The translations under genes and the position numbers were made by a program. The notes under the pieces are model-generated. The model was not told the DNA's origin and did not search any database. It saw nothing but the letters and a program-made list of their open reading frames with translations. This document shows, one piece after another, positions 34,295 through 44,676 of a stretch of 64,000 nt of DNA. This DNA comes from Pseudevernia furfuracea (lineage: Eukaryota > Ascomycota > Lecanoromycetes > Lecanorales > Parmeliaceae), in assembly GCA_022315425.1 (NCBI GenBank), contig JAIUPT010000028.1:1054001-1118000 (forward strand), read 5' to 3'. How positions within the stretch are numbered: position 1 is the stretch's first letter; each line of letters opens with the position of its first letter.

Positions 34295-34630
34295 TTGTTT
34301 GCTTTCGCTCACAAATTCACGACCAGATTGACGCGTGCGCCCCGACTGACACTCGCCTGTTCGGGGGGGCACTGCGTCGATCGCATTCCTTCCTTTTTTG
34401 CCGTTGGCCGCCACAAAGACACTCACTCCTTTTGTACCCGCTTGCGATTCGATTTGGTTTCCAAGCCCCCGACCATCTAATAATTCCTGCCGGGTTCGGG
34501 GGCGTCGCGTTAAGCATGCGGTTTCGATATGGCTCTGGCCACAAAGACAACTTTCCTTGGGTTTTGATTCAGGCATGCGCTGCTATTGTTTTGGTTTTGT
34601 TTTTCGATGTCGGGTGCGGCGACACTGCGA

Positions 34631-34671
34631 ATAGATAGATAGATAGATAGATCGATAGATAGATCGATAGA
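34631..34671. repeat. (GATA)n microsatellite
   Basis: ATAG/GATA tetranucleotide run with two ATCG interruptions. Confidence 0.9.
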
Positions 34672-34995
34672 GCTTGCGATTGTTTTTTAACTTGGCGAAA
34701 ACAGCCTTGATAATCTTTGCATACACATTCAATTCGTGCACTTCGCGTTTGTGTTGGGCAGGGATCAGTGGGCAAGCTGCCGGTGATTACATTGTCCGTT
34801 GTTGTCCTTTGTCCGACGTGCTTTGGTATTTGGAGCAACAGATTTCACCGAGAGAGCGGAGGAGCGGATGCTTGCACAAGGTGATTTTCATTAACAGTAC
34901 TGTAGAGATAGCCCTAACTCCATTTCCCATTACACCGAGCCTGATGACTCGCCCCAGCGTAGAGTCCCAAAAAGCCCTGCAGTCCAACCACACAG

Positions 34996-37158
34996 TCAAG
35001 AGGGCGATGTTGAGATGTTTGGTAAGAGGGGGAACCGGTATTCTTCCATATGCTGAAGACCCGGACTCTCGGTCGGCATTGGCATTGGAGATATGTCTAG
35101 GGAAGAGGTGGCCGAGTGGGGCGGTCCTAGGTTGCGCATTTGCACCAACTGGTGCTTGGGATCAAACGGCTGCTCGCCAGTCTCGCCAGTACCCTCGAGG
35201 TGGGCGCCGCGCTTTTGCGTCCGAGGCCAGCAGTTCGTGCAATAGCCCTGCTCACAATCGGTACATTGATACTTCGTCGCCAGTTTCCTGCATCTGTCGC
35301 ATTGGAGGTGTGAAATTTGGACTTCCTTGAACGTCCTATGATGCTGGTGGGCAGGAGATTTGGCGTCGACTTTCTCATCAGATTGCTTGTGTGGTTTCAA
35401 TGGCTCGTGGAGTGAGCCCTCAACAAGCCAATATTTGAAGTCTTGGAGCATCACACAGAGGGCCTTCCATAGATCTTTGAGGGAGTTCTGTTTGCTCTCT
35501 ACACTATATGACACCGTGGTGTTGGACTTGGTTGATTTTCGGTTCTCCCACGCAACGCTAATCGCCTGGACCGCAGCCGCAACGATTGCAAAGACGGCGG
35601 CAACCAGTGGAGCCCACTAGTACATTTTAGCAAAGTCTTTTGACTTGTTGGTTTGCGGCTCCTACCTGTCCGACGGCGTCATAATTTTCCCTAGACGTGG
35701 AAGTTAATGATCAACTCTGAGACTCGAGGTTGCTGGATACGTACGCGACTGGCCAATTCCATGTCACAATCTCGTTGATGATCACCGAACTGATGAAGAC
35801 AGGCGGACACAAGACTGTTACTACTATGGCTGAAACAAAGAAGAGGCCTGCCGTATATTTTCCCATGTAGTGCCGCGTTTTTGAGGCGAGACTTCTTCGT
35901 AAGCTGCGTCGGGTGCTTCCACTGAGCCGTCGGAAGATTGTGTCTCGGATATGTTGTTGACTCCACGATGCTTCTATAAGGCCAAGAATGCCATGTGCTA
36001 GGATGAACAAAAGAAAAAACGCATTGACGACAAAGGCGTAGCGAACGGATGACTTCTCGCCTAAATTGTTCGATCGATCAGACGTCAGGACTGCTTGCAA
36101 GACCTGGCCTTGTCTGAATGGGAAGCCGGTAGGAACTACTGCTCCGCAGGTGTCGTTGCATTGACAGAGATCGTATGTCGTCGAAGAAGAGATCCCAAAC
36201 CCATCGTTGTAAAGTTCATCAAAAGTGCAGTTGTTAGCCGCATTGGTGGGACAATAAGTCACCTGATTAGTCACCTCGAAAGGATAAATTCCTCTAATGG
36301 TAAAAATCAAGCTCGGGATAACCGCTGCGAACATCATAGCTCCCCATAATACGATCACCGGTTTAGCTCCTGTGGACCCCTTCAAAAGATAGGACCAGTT
36401 CAGAATTGGGGGCAGAGCTATACAGCCAGCAACAAGGATGGGGAATATCCCCTGCAGATCGATGTCCCCGTAGTATTTCGGGGCCATCGTGTACCATTCT
36501 GCATTGTCATATTCTGGCCAGTCGTAACGATAGCGCCTATAGTGGACTAATCAGCTGAATAGCAGATGTAGAAAAGGCCATGGGATTCGCACGCGAAAAG
36601 AGCAAAGGCGTGCAAGCATGCGCCGGCTGAATAGGACATAGCAATTCCTATGTGCATTGTTGAGCAAGTTCATTTATACAAAACCATGCTCAGAGAGGGC
36701 CCACCTAAAGCTGCCTATGAATTTGTGAAGTCAGCATCTCTTAGTGAGGGTGGTTCTGAAGCATGAGAGATATGAAATAAGTCTGAAATATACGTACCCA
36801 ACAAAGCCATGAATTAGACGCAGCAACGACAGCGAACAGTATCAAGCAGTAGTAGAGTAGTCGATTGAGGAAGCCATATGGACCTGTCAGCGGTCAGGTG
36901 AAAGAAGCGAAGGCATAGTTCATCTCTCATACCACTTAGAGGGTATGCACACGCTTGTGGGATACTAAATACGCCTTCGGCGAAAAGACCTCCAATCTCT
37001 GGGCTGAGAATAGAGACGTTTGTAATGCTCGGGTCTATGACTATGACCCCGAGCGTCGCGTTGAAGAGTAGTAGAGTCAAGTTTCCAAAGTTGCCATGCG
37101 CTTGGTCGGCTGCTATTGTTAGGAAGTCTGCGACGCTGGTGTTGAGCGATGAGTTCAT
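34996..37158 (-). CDS. Multipass membrane protein with C-terminal B-box-like zinc finger
   Basis: Seven exons on the minus strand: 37158-36933, 36883-36798, 36714-36705, 36647-36593, 36536-35745, 35690-35666 and 35616-34996; 604 residues in phase throughout. The third exon is only 10 nt and joins SNSWLCW to AALGIAMSYSAG inside a membrane helix. At least six further hydrophobic helices follow (DIDLQGIFPILVAGCIALPP, VIVLWGAMMFAAVIPSLIF, RYAFVVNAFFLLFILAHGIL, LFFVSAIVVTVLCPPVFI, WAPLVAAVFAIVAAAVQAIS). The middle has Cys-rich lumenal loops. The cytoplasmic tail contains CDRCRKLATKYQCTDCEQGY then CTNCW, a B-box-like zinc pattern. A start at 37230 would add 24 residues. Fungal family, function unknown to me. 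Confidence 0.75.
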
Positions 37159-37824
37159 GATGGAGCAAGAGGTTTGGACAAGGTGTAGGGGAATTAAAGA
37201 AAGAAAGAAAGGATGTGTCACGGATGTCATGGAAAGATAAGATGAGATTTGAAACCGAGGGGAAAAAGGTTAGCTCTCCACTCTCGCCCAACCATCTTCA
37301 TGCAGCTTATGTTGTATTCCAAACCCGCGAGGCTGTGACTTGAACATCGACAATAATCCGTGGTTGACTGGTTGTAAATTAATGATTGGTCGGATTCTCG
37401 CCAAAGCCCGAGTAACTTCCCACGTGACTCGTGAGGCTATGTGAATACGGGAATACCGAGACACGGAGATACGGTACAACCCAGGCTGAAAGTCCAGACC
37501 AATCCAACAACCTGCGGAAAGCACCGTAACACCATTGTACCAGCGCCCAATAGGAATCGAATCTATTACAACTAGGTACCTTACTAAACCAACTCTAACG
37601 ACGGGTCATCAATTAGCCGGTAACCAATCAAATTACAACAACCAATCATACCAGAGCTTGATTCCGGGAGCAAGTTTAACCGAAATCGGAGTGCATGCAT
37701 GATTTTATTTATAGTAGTACCGCGGAGATTCGGTTTTTCGTGCTGTTAGTCACCTGCTGTAGAGGTTTCCCAAAAAAGCTAGATACTAACTAAATAAACA
37801 CTTCTCTGCATCGTCGTACAATTC
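37159..37824. other. Intergenic between divergent membrane and RING genes
   Basis: No gene supported; contains 5' leader of the membrane gene and 3' region of the RING gene. Confidence 0.5.
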
Positions 37825-39123
37825 TCAGAGCTTGGTCTCTTGCCGCGCCGAGTCACTCAGCCTTCGAATGGGCAATCCGACACCTCCACTCCGGCCTTCT
37901 ACCCTTGACGAAGCACCAGCGTCGAGGGCTCTTTGAGTCTGGTTCCTGACTGTAGCCACTCTTTGCTGATTTACATGCCGATGCAACTGCAAACGCATAC
38001 CCCCAATCGCTGCATTCAGGTGTAAGATATCTTCTTTGACGCGCAGACTCTCGTTCATCGCAGTCATCGTGATCCGAGCATCGAGCTCGGAAACGGCTGC
38101 CGATACTCGGCTGACTTCCTCGCGAAGGGATTCTTGAAGACACAAGAGATGGTGGGCTGTAGAATCGGATGGGCCAGCGTCCGAGGCCGAGGCGGAAGAC
38201 GAAAGAGCACCGATGTTGTCTGCAGAGGGACTGAGAGTTTCCTGAAAGCTTGAGAACGAGGTTTCGAGTATAGAGTTCCGGTGACGGAGACTCTTCAAGG
38301 CAGCTTCGTGGGCACCAAGGCGCTCGTTCTGTTTTTGCAGGAACGGGACGAGTTTTGCCAACGCACAGGTCCTTGAATGTTGATCTAGAGCGGCGCGTCG
38401 GGCAATGAAGTCACAGCCATACTCTGCTGCTGTGCATGGGAAGATAGCATCCGGACAGCTTTCGACGTGTTGGTCGATATCACGAAGTAGTACCTGAATC
38501 TTGCAATCGGGACATGACGTTCGACCAGCCTCGCAGTAAAGAGTACGATGAGATTCCAGGTCTCGCTCCATGAAAGATTGGTTGCAGTCCTCGCATTGCA
38601 GTATGCCATGTAGACATCGTTGTTTTTCCACATCCTTCCGTAGTATAGACAGCAGGCAATGTTCCGCGGGACATTCTACCTCTGAGTATGTGCACTTCTT
38701 ATCGACATGCTGCTGCACTTCACATCTCGGAATTTGTTCATTGCATCCCTCGTCTTTCAGAGGGCATCTGACCAGCAGTTCGTCCAGCATACGGTCTAGG
38801 ATCTTAGGCATTGGAGTCATTTCGCTCGCGTGTGTCATCCTGCGGCAGGACGGGCAATTCACTGATGACGGCCTAAAGCCAATACCCGATATTCTTATAG
38901 CATCGTTGACACAGCGTTGGCAGAAAACATGCTCGCAGGGTAGTCTGACAGCATTGAGGAATGGACAGTAACAGATTGCACACATGAGATTGTGGTCGTA
39001 AGGACTGACATATTCCAAGGCTCTCAGATCGACAGGGTTGAGCTGGGGTCTCTGGAGTCTCTGGGGAAGTACAGAAATCCAGGGATTCCAGGAAAGGGAT
39101 GCATTGGGTGGTGTCCTCGACAT
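37825..39123 (-). CDS. RING finger / TRAF-type zinc finger protein, probable E3 ubiquitin ligase
   Basis: Single exon, 432 residues, from the ATG at 39123. A C3HC4 RING lies at about residues 48-94 (CAICYCPF, then CEHVFCQRC, then CPSC), which recruits E2 enzymes. TRAF-type zinc fingers follow at about 115-260 (RCPLKDEGC...CEVQQHVDKKC, CSYP-type pairs, CPDCKIQVLLRDIDQHVESC). The second half is helical: LVPFLQKQNERLGAHEAALK and SLREEVSRVSAAVSELDARI look like coiled coil suited to oligomerisation. The RING-TRAF-coil order parallels fungal TRAF-like E3 ligases. Cys and His residues of the RING are complete. Substrates cannot be inferred. It is divergent from the SNARE gene at 39396, with 272 bp between starts. 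Confidence 0.88.
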   Translation of the reverse strand: MSRTPPNASLSWNPWISVLPQRLQRPQLNPVDLRALEYVSPYDHNLMCAICYCPFLNAVRLPCEHVFCQRCVNDAIRISGIGFRPSSVNCPSCRRMTHASEMTPMPKILDRMLDELLVRCPLKDEGCNEQIPRCEVQQHVDKKCTYSEVECPAEHCLLSILRKDVEKQRCLHGILQCEDCNQSFMERDLESHRTLYCEAGRTSCPDCKIQVLLRDIDQHVESCPDAIFPCTAAEYGCDFIARRAALDQHSRTCALAKLVPFLQKQNERLGAHEAALKSLRHRNSILETSFSSFQETLSPSADNIGALSSSASASDAGPSDSTAHHLLCLQESLREEVSRVSAAVSELDARITMTAMNESLRVKEDILHLNAAIGGMRLQLHRHVNQQRVATVRNQTQRALDAGASSRVEGRSGGVGLPIRRLSDSARQETKL

Positions 39124-39395
39124 GATTGACAGAGAACAATGGAAGAAGTCTGCAGGTTGTGAGCAGGCCCCTTGGGACCTTTAACGCCGCAACGTCTCCA
39201 TGTTGAAACAGAAGAGAAATGATACAAGGAGGGAAGGAAATGTCCCTTGCTTCTGCTCGGGCGCTTGCTTGCCGGCCGAATTCCGCCGCCAACACTAATA
39301 TCGGGTCTTGGCGCTTGGCATTCGCGGCCGTAAACGGCCTCGGCGGCCTGACTGCTGACAACCTCATTCATGATCGCTATTAAGATTGATTTAGC

Positions 39396-40250
39396 ATGGC
39401 GAACCCATCGCAGTTGTATTTGCTCGCTGATCATATTAAGCTATCACTGCTCGAACGCCAGCGGGCCATCTCCCTAAATCTCGAACCCAATTCTCAAGAT
39501 GGACACATCTCCAGATCTTTGGATCAGATGCGCGACGGCGTCGAGGCATTGGAGGAAACAAAAGAAAATGCTGACTCGTACGTTCGGTTAAGCCCAGAAA
39601 AAGAATCATGCCAACTTACGTGCCCAAGTGCTGCCGACCTCCGCAAGCAATTCGACGACCTGACATCCCAATTCCGTGGCTTCCCTACCACCTCCAAACC
39701 ATCCGTCTCCCACCCCAATGACCCAGCCCTCTCCCCCGACTTTGCTGCCGCGAAGAAAATCCGACCGCGAAATCCGTCTTCGTCTTCTTTCCTCAAACGC
39801 TCCGCAGCCGACTCCCCGAGGCCAGATAAATCAGTCAGATTTACAGATGCACCAACGGATCCGCAGGAAGATGCGAATAGAGCAGCGCTGTTTCCATACA
39901 GGGATGAACCAGAGCCAGAAGGGCCGCCCGATCAGAGTCAATTGGATAATCAGCAGATACACCAATACCATTCCCAGGTGCTGAGGAGACAGGACGATGA
40001 TCTGGACAGGCTGGGAGAGAGTATTGGACGGCAGAGAGATCTCAGTATACAGATCGGTAATGAGCTGGAAGATCAGATTGGTATGCTTGACGAGTCAGAA
40101 CAGATCATGGATCGCCATCAGTCGAGACTGGATGGGGCGAGGCGACAGCTGGGGAACGTGGCGAGGAGGGCAAAGGACAATAAGCAATTGACGGTCATCA
40201 TAATACTAGTTATTGTGCTTGTTTTGTTGATAATAATTCTGAAGAGCTAG
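39396..40250 (+). CDS. Syntaxin-8/Syn8-like Qc-SNARE
   Basis: Exons 39396-39577 and 39629-40250 give 267 residues. The C-terminus is a membrane anchor (LTVIIILVIVLVLLIIILKS) with no lumenal tail. The SNARE motif precedes it (QDDDLDRLGESIGRQRDLSI, IGNELEDQIGMLDE), with a central Gln in SIQIGNELE at the zero layer. The N-terminus is helical (LYLLADHIKLSLLERQRAIS). A 51-bp intron 39578-39628 is inferred from donor GTACGT, CTTAC branch and CCCAAG acceptor. It is a multiple of three and stop-free, so unspliced RNA would add 17 residues. Likely role: endosome/vacuole fusion. Confidence 0.85.
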   Translation: MANPSQLYLLADHIKLSLLERQRAISLNLEPNSQDGHISRSLDQMRDGVEALEETKENADSYVRLSPEKESCQLTCPSAADLRKQFDDLTSQFRGFPTTSKPSVSHPNDPALSPDFAAAKKIRPRNPSSSSFLKRSAADSPRPDKSVRFTDAPTDPQEDANRAALFPYRDEPEPEGPPDQSQLDNQQIHQYHSQVLRRQDDDLDRLGESIGRQRDLSIQIGNELEDQIGMLDESEQIMDRHQSRLDGARRQLGNVARRAKDNKQLTVIIILVIVLVLLIIILKS

Positions 40251-40571
40251 CGAAGGGGTCATTTCATATATCATCTTTGGCGTTACACGGTTGGGGCCGC
40301 TTTGAGACGATAAGCTAGCAGAGGGCGTAACGCAGAGGTTCAGTGTCGTGCTTGGAAACGGAGCGGGGGTTCTGGCGTTATTGTATGTATGTGTACGTCC
40401 ATAATAGAAGTACACCTTTACAACTAAGAAGTACAATTTATGAAGAGCAATCGCTGTCACTGCATAAAATTCTGCCGGAATGCTGTCACGAAATCGACCC
40501 AAGAAACCTTTTATGAGATTCAATCATTGGATCTCAATCCAACATCGTCCCGAATCCTACGCCCCGTCTCT

Positions 40572-41111
40572 TCACTTCTTTGCATGCTCGTGGTCGTCCT
40601 CCATAACCTTGCTTGTCTCCTTCTGCAGGCTCTCGACATCATGTTCCGCATCCGTAATCTCTTCTCTATCCGCCTTGATCTGTCATAACCCCGCTCATCA
40701 GCGTCCTATCGTCTAGTCGATGCTGGAACTTGGCCGTCTTCCATGCTCCAATTACGCCAAAAGGGTCTCCAAAGGCACGTACCGCGGACTCCGAGTTGCT
40801 ACCCAACTCCTTCTTCCAATGGCCTTTCCCCTCCTTATGCTTGTTCATTTGATCATCCTTGTGGTGGTCGATCGCGGCTTTGCGGTCCTCTGTGTTCTGG
40901 TCTGCAGTTGGCGATCAGCATACATTCCTCCACAGTCTTCTGGAAGAGAAGGCACGGAGGTTTCAAAGAAGAATTAGGACGAACGCCCACCGTGGTCCGA
41001 CTCGCTCAGTGCCGCTCGAGCGCTGGTTATGTGGAAGGAGCGGGTGCTGATAGGTGCCAGGCGGAGTGGCGACGCTCTTGAGCGGAGTGCGATTTTGGTG
41101 AGGAAGGACAT
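40572..41111 (-). CDS. Small mitochondrial protein of a conserved fungal family
   Basis: Three exons, 41111-40991, 40889-40783 and 40679-40572, give 111 residues; donors GTGGGC and GTACGT, phases 1 and 0. The N-terminus MSFLTKIALRSRASPLRLAP then ISTRSFHITSARAAL is an Arg/Ser-rich amphipathic presequence with a typical RSFH-TSAR cleavage region. The mature part is short, charged and helical (EDRKAAIDHHKDDQMNKHKE, GKGHWKKELGSNSESA, IKADREEI). This ordering matches small fungal proteins of unknown role that I recognise by the KEGKxxWxxELxSxSE motif. No single exon exceeds 41 codons, so it is easily missed. Confidence 0.8.
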
Positions 41112-41471
41112 TGTTGAAGATGGCAGGGATAGGATTGTTTAGTCTTTGGGTTTCAATGTGACAGAAGGAAATATATGCCAAGTGTCCGTGGCATACTACC
41201 TCGGCGGAAATATGCGACGTCATTCTGCACAACTCGGTTATTCCCGCTAGGGCCTCCAGAGCGGTAATACCTCCGGTTTGTCACAGTATTACTCCTTCAA
41301 ACAGTACGATTAGATGCCCAATTTATATTATCCTATGTTGAGGAGCTTCAAACTCGGGAAATTGGCCCAGAATTCACAGCTACTTGAGGATATCAGAGAG
41401 TGTTAGGCAACTCTTTTCCTACAAATCCTCTATCCTTACTGGACAGTATCAATTTTGAGCCGTTGTGAAAC

Positions 41472-42524
41472 TCAGTACCATATCTTAATCAACTCCTCAC
41501 TCACGGCACTCGGAGTCTGCACGCCACTCTCCGTCACTAACGCCGTGATTAGATTAGGCGGTGTAAAGTCCACCGCCTCAGCTTCAGCTTTCCTCTTTCC
41601 GTCCTCATGCTCCCTCTTTTCCTCTCCATTTTGGTTCGAGAAGTCAAGCACGTCCTGTCCAAGCGGCAGGTCATTCCCACCCAAAGGATAAACCCTGACG
41701 AATTTGTGGCTTTCAGCGACCACATAAAACGGTTTCCCAAAACTCTTGGCTAACAGTCCCATCTGATTCGTCCCCATACCAGAGATGATTCCTCCATTCT
41801 CCACCACGCTCTCAGCCCCAGCAAGTGCAAATGTCACATATGGCAGCGAAGCGGCCAGCGCGGCAAATGGTATCGTAGCAACGGGTATGGCCTTTCTCCG
41901 CAATTCCGTCACAATGTCCGTGGAACTCTTAGATAGTGCTTCATTAGAATCCTGTGCATAGACAACCCTGAATTTCGCTCCATCTTCCGCAGCCGCACTC
42001 AAAACCGCAGCCACGACCCTGCTCCTCCCACACGTAAGCACCGTACACCCATCGCGCACAAATTTCCGTGCAATTTTTGCAATCTGACCCCTTGATTCTT
42101 TCGCCCTCTGTACAAACAACCGGCCGTTTGCCAGTAGATGCGCTCTTATTGCCCTAAAATCGCCATCACCACTTGATGAATTCCCTTTCGCCTTGCTCTT
42201 CGCATATTGGGCAGACCCTTGCTGTAAGGTGGATATTAAATATCGCTGAAAAAGATCGGTGCCAGCGGAAAGGGCGATTGAGTTCGGGACGGAGTCTTTT
42301 AGCTCAGAGGTAGCAGATTCGAGGAGGGAGAGGGTTTCAGAGATTGTCGAGGGCGGTGATGCGGAAAGAAGGGCAATCAAGGATTCGATAGCGGCGACAG
42401 GCTTTGTGATGAGAGAGTCGGTGGAAAGAATGTTATTGTAGGTATTGACGACGCTGGTTGCTTGTTAGTAAGGCCGAATTGCTGTAAGGTCTGGGGGGAA
42501 GGTACTCAAAAGATGATTTGCCAT
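41472..42524 (-). CDS. GCN3: Translation initiation factor eIF2B subunit alpha
   Basis: Exons 42524-42506 and 42460-41472 give 335 residues. The 45-bp intron (donor GTACCT, acceptor AACAAG) joins MANHLL to TTSVVNTYNNILSTDSLITKPVAAIESL. The helical N-terminal domain is followed by the Rossmann-like regulatory core (CGRSRVVAAVL, FRVVYAQDSNEA, ALAGAESVVENGGIISGMGT, FYVVAESHKFVRVYPL) and the family ending NLITALVTESGVQTPSAVSE. It belongs to the eIF2B guanine-exchange complex, where alpha senses phosphorylated eIF2. A hydrophilic insert (NQNGEEKREHEDGKRKAEAE) before the last strand is typical of filamentous fungi. The second exon is secure; the small first exon is an inference from phase. Confidence 0.93.
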
Positions 42525-42918
42525 TGTGGGGATTGGAGGATGTGGGGGTTGCTGTTTGCTCCTCTGGAGGTGGGGTGAGCATAGTGGGAAAGCTGCGGTG
42601 TATGAAGAGTGTTGCCTATGTGTTGGGGCGGACGCGCCTCGCAAGTCGCCTTCGTTCTCCGGCCGTAAGAGACGCTAGAGTAGAGGCTCAGTCGCCCGTT
42701 CTCTTGTAGATCATGAAATGCTTCCGCATTACTCTACTCTAGGGGCATTCTGGGCTGTAGTACAGTAGTAAGCGTAAGATTTTGGCTTGAGGAGGACTAA
42801 GCAATATTTAAACTCAGTCAATCTTGAAGTGTGAAGGTAGCAATTAAGGTACGTTACTGTATTTTCAGCAAGCTACGAGTAAGTTAAGTTACTCGTTAAG
42901 TATTCCTGCCCAAATCCA
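42525..42918. other. Intergenic, eIF2B-alpha promoter side
   Basis: No gene supported; contains the start region of the minus-strand eIF2B-alpha gene. Confidence 0.5.
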
Positions 42919-43090
42919 TCAATCTGCACCACCTCTTTTTGACGCCGTATACAGCAAATTGCCATGATCTCCACCTTGGACGTTGACATCGGTTCCGTTG
43001 TCCAGCATCAACTGAATCACTTGATCGTGACCTTTTAACCAAGCTGCCTGTAGTATATTGCCGTATTCTCCACCTTCAGCGTTTGAGTTC
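42919..43090 (-). pseudogene. Ankyrin repeat relict
   Basis: The minus strand reads NAEGGEYGNILQAAWLKGHD then QVIQLMLDNGTDVNVQGGDHGNLLYTA before a TGA at 42919. This is one full ankyrin repeat and half of the next, in the NxxGGxYGNxLQAA style of large fungal NACHT-ankyrin proteins. No further repeats or start lie upstream, so it is a fragment. Confidence 0.65.
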
Positions 43091-43104
43091 CCAAAGACCT
43101 TGCA

Positions 43105-44676
43105 ATGAAAACCATCGAGTCAGCTGCTTCCCGTGGTACTGTTCATGGATTCCCCAGGCAGCGCATCCTTCAATCGGACATTTCCCGGGACGACATGGAT
43201 ATACCAAGCCGTGATGGCGATGACGACTCCTGTTTCCAAGCCTTTCGAAGAGAGACTGAGCTCAAACATGAGGCCAAATGCGTGAAGGCTGAAAAGCAAT
43301 CCGCATGGAAGAAACGGCAGCGATTCTCCGAGCAGAAACAGTGGCGGCAGCAGCTTAAGCGCACGCAGGAATATCTCGGACTATGTAACTCTCATTACCC
43401 AACAGCGGGATCAATGGAAGCTGTCTGCTCCGATCTTGAGAATCTCAGAGTCACGGCTCGAGCGGTCGAGAACAATCCAAGCCTACCGATAAATGGTGAT
43501 CTCGGATTGCTGCCTAAGGATTTCGATTCATCTGTCATCTTCATCTCAATTGACGTTGAGGCTTTCGAGTTCAATCAAAAGCTTGTCACGGAGATCGGTA
43601 TATCTACACTCGACACAGGAGATCTCCTAGGACTTCAGCCAGGAGCCAAAGGTAGCAACTGGGCTGCAAAAATACGATCACGTCACTTCCGTATCCGAGA
43701 ACACGGTCACCGCCTTAACAAGGTCTACGTTGAAGGTTGCCCAGACAAATTTGACTTCGGTCAAAGTGAGTGGATCTACGAGCAGGACGCGATTTCAGTG
43801 TTAGAAGGATGCTTCAATCCTTCCCCGTCATCCCTTAGTGTGTTCTCAACCAAACCATGCAAAGTCATTCTGGTTGCACATGACATCGCGGGCGATTTGA
43901 AATATCTTACAGGAATAGGCTTCGATGTGACTCAAAGGATTTCCGATTGCATTGACACCTCGGTCCTTTACAAGGTTTCACGTCGTGAGATCAGGCAAAC
44001 TGCTTTGAGTACTTTGCTGCTTCAATATGGTATTGCTGCTAAGCATCTGCACAATGCTGGCAATGATGCGAGCTATACGCTCCGTGTCATGATAGCCATT
44101 GCGGTCGATGATGTCCAGAATAAGAGGACCGCAGAGGAATGGGAGGTCGAGAAGCGCATTAGGATTAAAGCGGCATGTGAGACGGCAACAACAAAGGTGT
44201 GCGCTGAGCTTGAGGGCTGGAGTACATCTGAGGACGAGAAGGTCGCAAACTCTTCAACCTCATCCTTCACCGTTGATCAACGACAGCGGGGGAAAGTGCC
44301 TGATATCATTCAAGAACAAGGTAGATATGATGCAAAGTCGATTATTGAACGCGCGAACCCAAAGAGACAAGGTCGACCGGAATACCGTACCCACATTGAT
44401 GGCACCTTGAGCGACGCAGCGGTGCAGGATAATCCAGGTCATCAAGACGTTTCCCAAGGACCCACCGTCCCGTCCTACAAGACTTTCGGACGAAGGCTTA
44501 TAGTTAAACAAGATGATGGATATCACGATGGAGGTCGTGGTCTCGAACGTGGCCGTGGCCGTGGCCGTGGTCGTGGTCAAGGTCGAGGTCGAGGTAGGCG
44601 TCAAGGTCGGGAATCAGTTGGGGATAGAGTCCGAGGTTGGGGTCGAGGTGAAGGTCGTGGGCAAGGTCGAGGCTGA
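43105..44676 (+). CDS. Gfd2/YDR514C-like protein with exonuclease fold and RG-rich tail
   Basis: Single exon, 523 residues. Residues about 145-335 show a DEDDh-type layout: Asp150 and Glu152 in ISIDVEAFEFN, Asp260/Asp264 in VAHDIAGDLKYL, and His316/Asp321 in HNAGNDASYTLRVM. This arrangement and the surrounding sequence resemble the yeast Gfd2/YDR514C family. The acidic residues appear complete, so nuclease activity is possible but untested here. A basic helix (AEKQSAWKKRQRFSEQKQWR) precedes the fold. The C-terminus is an RGRGRG run (RGRGRGRGQGRGRGRRQG) encoded by a GGTCGT-type repeat at about 44545-44670, typical of RNA-binding tails. The start follows the ankyrin relict by 15 bp. Confidence 0.82.
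   Translation: MKTIESAASRGTVHGFPRQRILQSDISRDDMDIPSRDGDDDSCFQAFRRETELKHEAKCVKAEKQSAWKKRQRFSEQKQWRQQLKRTQEYLGLCNSHYPTAGSMEAVCSDLENLRVTARAVENNPSLPINGDLGLLPKDFDSSVIFISIDVEAFEFNQKLVTEIGISTLDTGDLLGLQPGAKGSNWAAKIRSRHFRIREHGHRLNKVYVEGCPDKFDFGQSEWIYEQDAISVLEGCFNPSPSSLSVFSTKPCKVILVAHDIAGDLKYLTGIGFDVTQRISDCIDTSVLYKVSRREIRQTALSTLLLQYGIAAKHLHNAGNDASYTLRVMIAIAVDDVQNKRTAEEWEVEKRIRIKAACETATTKVCAELEGWSTSEDEKVANSSTSSFTVDQRQRGKVPDIIQEQGRYDAKSIIERANPKRQGRPEYRTHIDGTLSDAAVQDNPGHQDVSQGPTVPSYKTFGRRLIVKQDDGYHDGGRGLERGRGRGRGRGQGRGRGRRQGRESVGDRVRGWGRGEGRGQGRG

Noticed and set aside
34027..34638. 203-codon plus-strand frame with Thr-His repeats
   Set aside because: Translation of the CA tract and 3' flank of gene B without start context or homology.
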